Both the position numbers and the translations under genes were made by a program. The notes beneath the pieces are model-generated. The model ran no database searches and had not been told where the DNA came from. It saw only the letters and a program-made list of their open reading frames with translations. DNA of 64,000 nt from Desmodesmus armatus (lineage: Eukaryota > Chlorophyta > Chlorophyceae > Sphaeropleales > Scenedesmaceae). The stretch spans positions 90,943-154,942 of the forward strand of contig VIIQ02000846.1 of NCBI GenBank assembly GCA_007449985.2, given 5' to 3'. Shown here piece after piece: positions 47,130 to 58,157 of the stretch; the first letter of the stretch is position 1; every line of letters starts with the position of its first letter.

Positions 47130-48399
47130 GTTGGGACTGCTGCAGCTGAACTACACCGAAGGCTTTCAGCTTTGATCACAAATGTGCACAAGGACGTCTG
47201 CATCGAGATGCCTGTCACAGTGTGTCTCTGCTGTCACAACATGATCAAGGTCCGCGGGGTGAAGGTCAGCGCGGGAAAGAGCATTATGCTCATCACCATG
47301 TAGCGGCCATTCATCCGCCGAGGCAGCAAACATTCCTTGTTTGGTCAGCTCAGACATGGCAGTGTGGGGAGCCTTTGAAGATTGATGTCGATGCGGTTCA
47401 TGGCAATAAAATGTACCCCCGAAACCACCCAACATTTTGCTGCGCTTCTCAGGGCCCTGCCATTCGCCCTTCAAGCTATTGCTTGTCGCACTGCTGGTGA
47501 TACTGCTGCTGGTGTTGCTGCGAGTAAGGCTTGTTTGTGGGGCCAGTCATAACATGCAGTCACTGAGTGCCACAACAGCAGAATTGGCCCCCGGCACCAC
47601 AGCCTGCAGTTGAAGTGCACAGGAAGTGAAGCAGGCCCAAGTATACGTAGTGATGAAATAGCACAAACTGCCCAGTGCAAAGGCAATGTTTGGGATGCCT
47701 GTCTGTTGCAGCAACAATGGGCACTGCTGTCTGCCCTTGTGAGTGTGACACTGAAGGAATCTGCATTGTGTGCTTTGTTGTAATAAGATCGCAGAGGCTG
47801 CTGTTGCAGTGCACAGGCGTACGGGTGCTGTTCTTGCAGCACCTGCCAGCTGGAGCCCAAGGCATCCTCTGCTGTGTCAGCCACTATGCACACCCAAACC
47901 CCTGCGCACCAGCTGGACTTGAGTCACTGTGTGCCATCCACAATGCAATGTGGAGTGTGTGGTAGCCATACCCGCAGCTGAGCGCCACTGCTGTGGTGGC
48001 TGCGATGGCTGCCTTTGACTGTTGACATGGTGGTGCTGTGATTAGTGATGCGCATGTGGCCCCTGCCGCTTGCAACCGCACGAGGTTGACCCTGTTCCCT
48101 GCCATGATAGTTCCAGGGGAGCTAACCGAAAGCAGCGCCAGTCTGGCTCCCCAGCTCTGGCTACCCGACTGCCCATCACAACAGCCCCCTGCTCATCTAT
48201 CAACGATTTTGCAGATTACACAGCTACAAACCTCGCGTGCCGCATGTTGCGACAACAACCTGCCACTGCCGCCGCCACTGGATGAATGGCTGCCGCGCAG
48301 TCCGCTGCTGCTGCTACTGCTGCCGCTGCAGCAGTAGCAGCAGCAGTATCGACAGGAGGCACCAGCTGCTGCTGCTTGCGCTGCCGCCTGTGCGGCTGC
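47130..48399. other. Intergenic region, partly duplicated
   Basis: About 1.3 kb between the start of paralog B and the 3' end of eS8. 47480-47960 is similar to 40300-41050. No gene seen apart from the eS8 3' UTR. Confidence 0.5.
48216..48220 (-). terminator. TGTAA polyadenylation motif of eS8
   Basis: TGTAA on the minus strand, about 180 nt after the eS8 stop codon, at the expected distance for a green-algal mRNA. Confidence 0.5.
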
Positions 48400-51300
48400 T
48401 TATGCAGTGGCAGCACCCTTCTTCTTCTTCTGCATCTTCCTGACGTAGAACTCCAGCTCCCTGCCCTCCAGGATGTAGCCGTCGCAGCGGCCGCACTGGC
48501 CGGGGCGGCTGCGGGGCACAGGGGCAGCAGGCACGCGCGCAGGCAGGAAGGTCAGCGCATGCTAGTGGGTGTGTGCTGACATGCTGACATTCCCCAGAAA
48601 TGAGCGATATCAAACATGCTGTCACGCCTGTGATCGTGACCTGCCGCTGGAAAAGCATCCAGTAATGACCACCCGACTCGCTGCCTGCTGGCATCCCAAG
48701 CAACTCTGCTGTGCTGCATTCCAAGTGGCCCGTGCTGAATCTTGGCCGCTGTTGCAATCCTGTTTGCCAGTCTGTCTGCCTGTCTCACCTGCTGATGCAG
48801 GCGTACAGGCGGCCAGTGGTGAACTGGTCAGCCAGGGTGGCGTCCAGCTTCTTGTGGCCGCGCAGGCGCTCCTTCAGCTTGCGCTGCACGTGGTTGGAGC
48901 CCTGACACAGCACACACAGCCACAAGCACACAAACAGGATGTACGTCAGACACGGGCATGGAGGTAGGAAGGCTTGCAAGCATCGCACAGCCAGACTCAC
49001 TGAGTGCCACCCACAAGGCAGTGACAGTACCAAAGCAATTTGATAGCATGCCACACTGCTGCACAACTGCGCGGCCTGCATTCCACCTGCCACCCCACAT
49101 AAAACACCACCTGCACAACAGCACCACACCCCTGTGGCCTAGCTGGAGAAAAATGCACATCCCTTGCCCTGCTAGACGACGAACGCACACCTCCTGCTAA
49201 ACCCAACGTGCCAGCCATCAGCAAAATGGTCGGTAAGTTCTCTTCATGACCACCCAGTGTTGCCACTGGGCAGGCTGTCGAGAGTCATGGAAGTTTTGCA
49301 ACAGCATCACATGGCAGGCACCACACCACACAGCCAACACCCCCCACGCACGACCGACTCCCTATCCACATCACCACACGTATCTGAGCAGCTGGCATCC
49401 CACCTTGCCTGCCGCACCATGCCTGACATGGCCGCACGCGCAAAGAGCACAGCTGCTGCACTACCAGCCATTGCTGCTGCACTACCAGCCATTGCTGCTG
49501 CACTACCAGCCATTGCTGCTGCACTACCAGCCATTGCTGCTGCACTACCCGCCACTGAACCTAGCTGGCCGGGCAAAAGGGCAAGAGCCGTACTGAGGCT
49601 CAGCCTTTACTCTGCCCGAGCTTCCTGCAACAAACCCCACCCTGTTTCTCAAACAGGAGTAACACAAGCTGCACTGACAGACCTGGCTGCTCCTTCCAGG
49701 GAGCTGCAGCTGCCAGCTCACTCCAAGGCACAAGCCCCCAGCTTCCAAAACCCAGCCAGTCACCACCCACTGCCGCTGACCAGCACAAGCGATCACCCTG
49801 CCGCACCTTTGAGTCGGCTGCGTCTGCTGCCTTGTCCTCTGCGCCCTTCTTGAGGCCCAGCTCCACGCCATAGTGCTGCTGGTACCACTGCTTGAAGGGG
49901 GCAGCATCAATCTGGATGATGGCGTTCTTCACCAGGGTCTGGGTACGCACCTGTAAAGGTTTGGGGGGGGGGGGGTGAGGGGGGGGGGTAGGGAGGAGGA
50001 GCGTACGATTGAGGAGTCAGGGCTTGCACAGGCTCATGACGCCTCGGTTTGTGAAAGCCGCATATGGTAGAAATGCACGCACAGCACGCACAGCACGCAC
50101 AGCACGCAGCTAGCTGCAAGAAACATCAGTGAAGGGAAACATGCTCAGTTCTGCCAATTGGAAAATCTGACAGACTGTCAGATGCAGTTGCCCCTCCCCC
50201 ACTTCAGGGCCTGCATGGAAGTTGATAGCCCGGCAGCTTGCTTCCATGCAGCTTCCCTTGTACAGTTGCTGGTGCCACACCAACTAAGCTGCAATCACCC
50301 CCCCCCTCCCCGAGCTGGCCGGGCCTGTCTGCACAAGTTGTGACAAATGGCACTGCTGTAGCTCCGTCGAGACTGCACGAAACCTACCACATAGCCGCCC
50401 ACACTACCAACGCAACCCTCTCGGCCCCCACTACCGACACAACTGTGCATCAGCGAGCCGATCTACTGTGCTGCTGCCACTGGGACGCGCAAATCGCCTT
50501 GCTGCTGCCGCTGGTGCTGCGCAGCTACTGTGTGCTGCCTGTGCTGCTGCAGCTGGTACTGTTCCTCACCAGCTCGTTGTTGGAGGCGTTGTAGCTCACA
50601 TCCAGGACGCGGGTCTTCCTGGTGATGGCCTGCAGCAAGCAGTACATAGCACACACAGACACTGTAAGCTGCACTGCCGGCTGGGCTGTCATGTCCATGG
50701 AGCATGCCTGCTGAGCGGTTGGGCAGCAACCAACAAGGGCCACCTGCAGCCATTCACCCTGGAGGGTGATGGCTGGCTGTTCATACAGCCACGGCTGTGA
50801 CACTCGCTGCGACACTGTGGAACAGCAGCAGCTGTGCACGCCGGGTGCCTGGGGACTGCTGCTGCCTGCTGCTATGCACTGTTGCTCCAGGGAAACACTG
50901 CTTGCTGGCTGCATCCATTGGCAAAAGCTGCTGTCTGCATGCAGCTGCAGTGAGTCTGGGGCCGCTGCACTGCAAACGGCTGCTGCTGTTGCTGCCGCAC
51001 CTCTGAGCCCCAAGAGAAGTTGCCATGGTCCAGGCGCAGGGCCCTGAACTTGTAGTTGCCACCGCGCACCCGCACCCTCCTCACAGCGACGTGAGAGGAG
51101 AGCTTGGTGTTGGCAGCCTGGCGTCCCATTTCATACCTGCAGCAGGATCAGCAGCAGCAGCAAAAATACTGGGCAGCTGCGCAACCAAGGACCTGACCGG
51201 TCAGATCAACACATAGAACGAAGCAAAACTCAAAACACTGTCATGCATTAGACGCCGAGGCCCCTTACTTCTTCTTCTTGCGCCAGTGCTTCTTGCGTCC

Positions 51301-51435
51301 GCCGGTTGCCCGCGTTTGTGCAGCGAATCACGGAGATACCTGCATATACGAAGCAAAACGTTAACTATGCCAGTGTCTGTAGGCGTCCGCAGCCAAGTCA
51401 AGAAGTCGGCTGTCTTTCAGCGTGTGCTCACCCAT
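48400..51435 (-). CDS. RPS8: Ribosomal protein eS8, with two apparent one-base deletions in exon 2
   Basis: Seven exons: 51435-51432 (ATGG), 51339-51269, 51136-51001, 50629-50570, 49950-49807, 48901-48789 and 48508-48400. They encode a 40S subunit protein of about 212 aa: [116 protein letters not shown]. All junctions are GT-AG and in phase except exon 2. That exon should give [24 protein letters not shown] in 73 bp but has 71: one C is missing next to 51332 (ATCTCC/GTGAT) and one next to 51311 (CGC/GGGCA). Each deletion shifts the frame, so the protein is broken as written. Because eS8 is essential and the rest is perfect, a consensus error is more likely than a pseudogene. Confidence 0.88.
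49452..49556. repeat. 21-bp tandem repeat, five units, in eS8 intron 5
   Basis: The unit GCTGCTGCACTACCAGCCATT is repeated four times exactly, with a fifth, slightly changed copy, inside the intron between exons 49950-49807 and 48901-48789. Confidence 0.9.
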
Positions 51436-52311
51436 GGCTCACAACTGCACCAGAGAGGTCTCGGTGCCAAGAAAGAGGGAGGTCAGAGGCCTCGCTTCCG
51501 TTCATGCAGCAGCAGAAAGTAAGACCTAAGCCCTGATGGGGGCAGTCAGAAAGAGGGAATGAACTCGGTGTATGAATGAAGAATTTTCGGTTTTTCTGAT
51601 AACCTAATCTAACCGAGTACGTCCTCGTCTCGTCGGACAGACAACCAGACACACGCTTTGGCAGCAAGTAGTCAGACCGTCACTGGGACCACAGGCTTGA
51701 AATGCAGGGACAGATGGGAGGGGTCTACACACAGCTGGCTAGGGCTAACAAGTACCTACCAGATCGTACAGGCAGCTGCAGTGCTTGCCTTGAGTGTCTG
51801 CACAGCAGCTGCATGTGAAAAATGGGGTCTGTCAGCTGAAAATGGCCAGGAGGGGACCAGCAGCTGCTGCCTCAACAACATGCTGTAACAGCAGCTGCAT
51901 GGCTTGTGCACCCACCCACGCACCAGCAGGGAGCTGACTCTCAAGCAGCTTTTTGAACGCCAACAGCAGCAGCGAGGCCAGGCTGTCTCAGTCTCCAACA
52001 AACTGTCTCACAACAAGGCAACAGCAGCAGCTCACAACCCAGCGCTGATCAGGCAACACACAGGCACATATGCCCCTGGGATTCAAATCTTGATTGCTCT
52101 ATCCAGCTGTAAGCTGCTCTGGAGCTTTGAACGCAAACCTCACTTTCTCATTCAACGGCCATAATGTCGTCCGAACTGCCATGGGGCAAAAGGGCCCAGT
52201 TGCGCCCTAGCAGGCCCCATAGGGATTCTTTGTTACGGAAAAGCATTTCTCTGCACTTGTCGACCCAAGACAGCAGCGGTGACCTTCCACCTGGCTTACT
52301 TCTGCCGAACT
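51436..52311. other. eS8 upstream region up to the array junction
   Basis: About 0.9 kb containing the eS8 promoter and unique sequence. Homology to the tandem array starts abruptly at 52312 (GAAGGTCTCACATG). No gene seen. Confidence 0.5.
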
Positions 52312-52435
52312 GAAGGTCTCACATGTGTGACCACCCCCCTGATTAAACCCCATTTGAACCCTAGCCCCAGCCCATTGGGCACTGCTGCTTCAGTGCTTTA
52401 ACATGCACCCTGTTGCTGTTTTCAACCACGCGCAG

Positions 52436-54634
52436 GGCACCAGCTAAGGAGGAACCTGTGCACAGCGGTCACAACCGCCACACCCCGGCCACCAGGAAGT
52501 CATGCGTCGTGGCTTGCGCCCAGGCTCTCGTCGACGGCAAGGTCGATTATGGCCTTGCCGGCAGACTATATAAGAAGGTGCGCAAGCAGCTTGGTGGTGA
52601 CAAGCTGGCAGAGGATCCCAAGCCTGTATTGAAGGGCAGATGGGACCACTTTGTGGAGTACGGTGACGTCGAGGACAACCTCCGCACAGGCCGCCCTGTC
52701 CTTATCAGCAGAGAAGATGCCCTAACAGCTAGTACAGCCATCAAGGCAGGAAGGCTGCACACAAAGACCCGCAAAGGACACACCATCACCCTGATATCCT
52801 ACTTCACCACAGTGCGGCAGGCGACGGTGGAGTCTGATGCTGTCAAGGGTGTCATGCAGAAATACAACTGCACCCCCCACCAGCTGTACAACGCCATGAT
52901 GAGGGAGGATCCCAACCTCGGGCGGCGCAGTTTTGCGTTGAAGTACCGGCTGACAGAAAAGGAGAAAGCTGCCCGGAAAAGCTTCTGCAAGCAGCTGCTG
53001 GCAGAGTGGAACGTCGCACAGGCGTTGCTGAATGCAATCCTAGCTAGGATTGTGCAGTGCGACGAGGGCCGCTGGACATACAACACCTACACCCATGCGC
53101 ATGTCAGGGCATATGTGGACCTGCAGCACCTCCCCCTGCACGACTACGTGTCGCTGCCAACGATCAAGGGGGACAAGCAGCAGACAGTTCACTTCTTCAT
53201 ATGCGTGTCAGCACACCCCAGCTTCAGCGACAAGAACGGCTTGGTGTACTATGAACTCACCACAGGCACCACCCACATCCTCCGCTGGTTCAACAAGCTT
53301 GGGCAAGAAGGCAAAGAGCCCTTTGTCTACCAGGTGAGCACAGTTACAAATTGACCAGCTGGTTTCCAAAGGCATCAGCAGCAGTTGCTGCTGCTGCTCC
53401 CACCCCAGCACACAGCTTCTCAATGTGAGGCTTGCCAGAAAGCTCGTAGCTGGCAGTAAAAACAACACCCTTATGCTGCGATGCATATTCAACAGCTGCC
53501 ATAACAATATCTGGTGCCGCGAGGTCTGCATGATGCGCGCGTACGAGCGCCAGGCGGCGCTCGCAGCATACCTTGTTGCACTTGAAATCACGCTCAAATG
53601 CCTTATTCTTGCAACCATCCCTGAAGTGATAAGAATCGTCAACTTGTAGATACACGTCGCGCTTCCAGTTGTAGAAATCAATGCGACCATGGCAATCGGT
53701 CAAGTGCACCTGCCAACACCACTCCTGTGACTGCTGCTGCTGCGCAACTAGCTGCATGAACTTCCACTCTGCAGGGGGGATAACAGGACGGCCAGCAGCC
53801 TCCCATGCCCCACTTTCATAAGTGCAGAAGCAGCACATGAGTGCGACAGGCTTGCGCACAGCGTCAGGGGTGCACAACTTGAAGTGTTGCACCTTGTCCC
53901 GACACTCCGTAGTGCACCACATGAACTGCTGCTTCTTCTCTGACTTGAGCAACTTATACTCATTGCCAGCACGGTCCACCCACGTCACTGCTCTGTTGTG
54001 TGGCTTCTTCACCCTGATCCCCCCAGTTGATGTGCTGCCAAGGCCTTCCTCATCAATGCCTCCCTCCCTTTGCTGTTGCCGTGCTGTTGCTCCGCCATGC
54101 CGTGACCTGCAGAGGAAGGATGGAGCAGACGCAGCAAGCACTGTTACTGATGAGGTAGCTGACAACCTGTACAAGATGGTGGAGAAGTTTAGGAATGTGA
54201 CTGGTGAGGACCCCATCATCATGATGGACAACGTCCGCATACAGGCCAACATCCCGGATAAGATCATCGAGTCCCGCTACGGCACCATCACCCTGCCTGA
54301 AGGCTGCCGCCTTCGCTTCCCCCCCCACAGCTCAGACATTGATCAGCTGGTGGAGCACTCCATTGGTGCAGTCAAGGGAGCAGCAACAGACAAGGTGTTT
54401 GATGAATGCTGCCATGGGGTTGTGTTCTCGGGTGAGTCCCTGCGGCGCATCTTCAAGGGTGTGTTTAAGAGGTTTGAGAAGGGGAGCTGTACCACCGGGG
54501 GTGGAGCGCAACATGCGCAAGCTGCCCACTGTGTTGAGGATTATCGCATCCGGAGAGGATGAGTGGTTCACAGATCCAGATGGCAAGCAGCACCATGGCA
54601 GCAACGGCGACTGGCCGAATGCAGGCGACCGCTA
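52436..54634 (+). pseudogene. DDE transposase copy 1, lacks exon 1 and is frameshifted in the last exon
   Basis: Corresponds to exon 2 (52436-53333, intact 898 bp) and exon 3 (from 54113) of the transposase described at 55705-58157. In exon 3, two G runs are each one base shorter than in copies 2 and 3 (near 54483 and 54498). The frame therefore shifts after FKRFEKG and stops at 54562 instead of 54634. With no start exon to its left it cannot make the full protein. Confidence 0.8.
53344..54098 (-). pseudogene. Antisense Vsr/DUF559-like endonuclease copy 1, frameshifted near the N-terminus
   Basis: Same gene as at 56863-57618, but 755 bp long instead of 756: the C-run near 54018-54025 is one base shorter. 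The first 25 or so codons after the ATG (54098) are out of frame with the rest. The body, from IRVKKPHNRAVTW to the stop, is intact and remains open upstream in another N-terminal frame. Confidence 0.7.
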
Positions 54635-54740
54635 AGGCGTCAGCGCATGCAGCAGATGCAGCAGCAGCATGGCAGCAGTTTGCTGTCCAAGCCTGCACAT
54701 GGCTGCGCATGGGGTGTGTGTTCCCAGGGTATGCCACCTA

Positions 54741-54754
54741 TAGGGTTTAGGGTT
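54741..54754 (+). repeat. Telomere-like TAGGGTTTAGGGTT tract in each array unit
   Basis: The tract lies about 105 bp after the transposase stop. Identical copies are at 58261-58274 and 61784-61797, one per unit, so it is part of the repeated element rather than a chromosome-end remnant at one site. Confidence 0.7.
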
Positions 54755-55704
54755 CAGCTGCAGCCACTGCTGTGGTGAGCATCAGTGTCTTCATGATCTG
54801 TGGCCAGTGCATCCGCTGAGCTAACAAGATGTAGTGCAGCCTGTGTTTATTCAAAGCACAGCCCTCAATGTAGTTGTTGCAAGTTTGATCAATGTAGTTA
54901 TCAGGGTTGTGTGTGAGAGAGGGTGTTGGAAGTGCCACTGGCCCCCACCCAGGTGTACTGTTGGGCAGGCAGCACACATAGCAGCTGTCCAATCATTGAT
55001 TCTGTCACATAAACTGGTATGTGTGTTGAGAGTTTGCAGCTTAGATGCCCCATCTTTACCTCATTGTGCTTGAGACAGGCACTACTGGGAGTTATGTCAT
55101 GTCAACTGTGCCTGGTATTGCACTGTTAGCAGCTGTGCTTTCACAGCTGTGCAACCAGGCATGCTCGAGGCCGAATGCTATAATATTGAGTACGAAACGA
55201 GTTCATTTGCTGCGCAAGGAAAGCAACCTGGAAGCATCCAAGCCAACTTCACCCCTGTTCAAAGGCCAATGGTCCGCGCTTACATCAACATCACCCTCTG
55301 TAGCAACGTCAGTTTGTAGTAAATCAAGCATTCAACGAACAGCAGGCGTCTGGAGAGCAGCCGGTGCCCACAGCAGGAACAGCAAGCAATCTGCAGAGAC
55401 TGCCAGCTTTCCAGGTGTGGCGGGCTTGTCGCGATAAGGCCAGTGCCAGTGTGACGTGCTTGACAGGTCCTCTTAAAGCATTCATAAGTCATTCATTTTG
55501 CTTTCGAGAGCTGCACGCAAGCCCTTTGGAAGTTTCGCGCCAGACATCACTAGCATCTGCTCAAGTCTGAAGTCAGCTGAGGCGTCTATGGCCCCGCTGC
55601 ACCAGATAGACTCTCACAATGCACAAAAACACACATTTTGGTACACGCACCGCTGCGGATTATGCAGGTCCGCGACACCAGCCTGCCTGGAACGCTGCAG
55701 CAAG

Positions 55705-58157
55705 ATGGGCAAAAACAAGCGCAGCAGAGCGAGTGACAAGTGAGTGCGATCAGATCTGCCCAGGTAGCACTGCAGCCTGGCACAGCTTGCGGGCGAGCAG
55801 CTGCACCAACGGCGAAAGTCAACCAACCTTGAAGGTCTCACATGTGTGACCACCCCCCTGATTAAACCCCATTTGAACCCTAGCCCCAGCCCATTGGGCA
55901 CTGCTGCTTCAGTGCTTTAACATGCACCCTGTTGCTGTTTTCAACCACGCGCAGGGCACCAGCTAAGGAGGAGCCTGTGCACAGCGGTCACAACCGCCAC
56001 ACCCCGGCCACCAGGAAGTCATGCGTCGTGGCTTGCGCCCAGGCTCTCGTCGACGGCAAGGTCGATTATGGCCTTGCCGGCAGACTATATAAGAAGGTGC
56101 GCAAGCAGCTTGGTGGTGACAAGCTGGCAGAGGATCCCAAGCCTGTATTGAAGGGCAGATGGGACCACTTTGTGGAGTACGGTGACGTCGAGGACAACCT
56201 CCGCACAGGCCGCCCTGTCCTTATCAGCAGAGAAGATGCCCTAACAGCTAGTACAGCCATCAAGGCAGGAAGGCTGCACACAAAGACCCGCAAAGGACAC
56301 ACCATCACCCTGATATCCTACTTCACCACAGTGCGGCAGGCGACGGTGGAGTCTGATGCTGTCAAGGGTGTCATGCAGAAATACAACTGCACCCCCCACC
56401 AGCTGTACAACGCCATGATGAGGGAGGATCCCAACCTCGGGCGGCGCAGTTTTGCGTTGAAGTACCGGCTGACAGAAAAGGAGAAAGCTGCCCGGAAAAG
56501 CTTCTGCAAGCAGCTGCTGGCAGAGTGGAACGTCGCACAGGCGTTGCTGAATGCAATCCTAGCTAGGATTGTGCAGTGCGACGAGGGCCGCTGGACATAC
56601 AACACCTACACCCATGCGCATGTCAGGGCATATGTGGACCTGCAGCACCTCCCCCTGCACGACTACGTGTCGCTGCCAACGATCAAGGGGGACAAGCAGC
56701 AGACAGTTCACTTCTTCATATGCGTGTCAGCACACCCCAGCTTCAGCGACAAGAACGGCTTGGTGTACTATGAACTCACCACAGGCACCACCCACATCCT
56801 CCGCTGGTTCAACAAGCTTGGGCAAGAAGGCAAAGAGCCCTTTGTCTACCAGGTGAGCACAGTTACAAATTGACCAGCTGGTTTCCAAAGGCATCAGCAG
56901 CAGTTGCTGCTGCTGCTCCCACCCCAGCACACAGCTTCTCAATGTGAGGCTTGCCAGAAAGCTCGTAGCTGGCAGTAAAAACAACACCCTTATGCTGCGA
57001 TGCATATTCAACAGCTGCCATAACAATATCTGGTGCCGCGAGGTCTGCATGATGCGCGCGTACGAGCGCCAGGCGGCGCTCGCAGCATACCTTGTTGCAC
57101 TTGAAATCACGCTCAAATGCCTTATTCTTGCAACCATCCCTGAAGTGATAAGAATCGTCAACTTGTAGATACACGTCGCGCTTCCAGTTGTAGAAATCAA
57201 TGCGACCATGGCAATCGGTCAAGTGCACCTGCCAACACCACTCCTGTGACTGCTGCTGCTGCGCAACTAGCTGCATGAACTTCCACTCTGCAGGGGGGAT
57301 AACAGGACGGCCAGCAGCCTCCCATGCCCCACTTTCATAAGTGCAGAAGCAGCACATGAGTGCGACAGGCTTGCGCACAGCGTCAGGGGTGCACAACTTG
57401 AAGTGTTGCACCTTGTCCCGACACTCCGTAGTGCACCACATGAACTGCTGCTTCTTCTCTGACTTGAGCAACTTATACTCATTGCCAGCACGGTCCACCC
57501 ACGTCACTGCTCTGTTGTGTGGCTTCTTCACCCTGATCCCCCCCAGTTGATGTGCTGCCAAGGCCTTCCTCATCAATGCCTCCCTCCCTTTGCTGTTGCC
57601 GTGCTGTTGCTCCGCCATGCCGTGACCTGCAGAGGAAGGATGGAGCAGACGCAGCAAGCACTGTTACTGATGAGGTAGCTGACAACCTGTACAAGATGGT
57701 GGAGAAGTTTAGGAATGTGACTGGTGAGGACCCCATCATCATGATGGACAACGTCCGCATACAGGCCAACATCCCGGATAAGATCATCGAGTCCCGCTAC
57801 GGCACCATCACCCTGCCTGAAGGCTGCCGCCTTCGCTTCCCCCCCCACAGCTCAGACATTGATCAGCTGGTGGAGCACTCCATTGGTGCAGTCAAGGGAG
57901 CAGCAACAGACAAGGTGTTTGATGAATGCTGCCATGGGGTTGTGTTCTCGGGTGAGTCCCTGCGGCGCATCTTCAAGGGTGTGTTTAAGAGGTTTGAGAA
58001 GGGGGAGCTGTACCACCGGGGGGTGGAGCGCAACATGCGCAAGCTGCCCACTGTGTTGAGGATTATCGCATCCGGAGAGGATGAGTGGTTCACAGATCCA
58101 GATGGCAAGCAGCACCATGGCAGCAACGGCGACTGGCCGAATGCAGGCGACCGCTAA
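55705..58157 (+). CDS. Tc1/mariner/IS630-like DDE transposase, copy 2 (intact)
   Basis: Three exons, 55705-55739, 55955-56852 and 57633-58157, joined in phase, give 485 aa. The start exon (MGKNKRSRASD) lies at the end of the preceding unit and, with RHTPATRKS after it, forms a basic, NLS-like N-terminus. About residues 45-110 resemble a Tc1/mariner HTH region (YGDVEDNLRTGRPVLISREDA, as in GDVEDxPRSGRP). The catalytic triad candidates are Asp221 (VQCDEGRW), Asp350 (IIMMDNVRIQ) and Glu392 (PPHSSDIDQLVEHSIGAVK, the counterpart of PPxSPDLNPIEhvW), with 41 residues between the second Asp and the Glu. Intron 1 is 215 bp. Intron 2 is 780 bp and carries an antisense ORF along nearly its whole length. 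DNA cut-and-paste transposition is the family role; activity is unproven. Confidence 0.75.

Larger units (their letters stand above)
52312..55830 (+). mobile_element. Tandem transposon array, unit 1 (3519 bp, 5'-truncated gene copy)
   Basis: First of the directly repeated units. It is nearly identical to units 2 and 3 from GAAGGTCTCACATG onward, but the sequence left of 52312 is unrelated, so the first transposase exon, which in the other copies lies about 125 bp before this point, is absent. Single-base losses in G/C runs distinguish it from units 2 and 3. The unit also carries about 1.07 kb of non-coding sequence after the transposase stop. I could not find convincing terminal inverted repeats. 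Confidence 0.85.

Noticed and set aside
49441..49560. Regular 21-bp repeats considered as a CRISPR-like array
   Set aside because: Units are directly adjacent with no spacers, in an intron of a nuclear ribosomal protein gene; a minisatellite.
53208..53690. A 160-codon minus-strand frame overlapping transposase exon 2 and the intron, repeated in each unit
   Set aside because: It is a different frame from the endonuclease ORF over the same bases and has no recognisable motif; a shadow frame.
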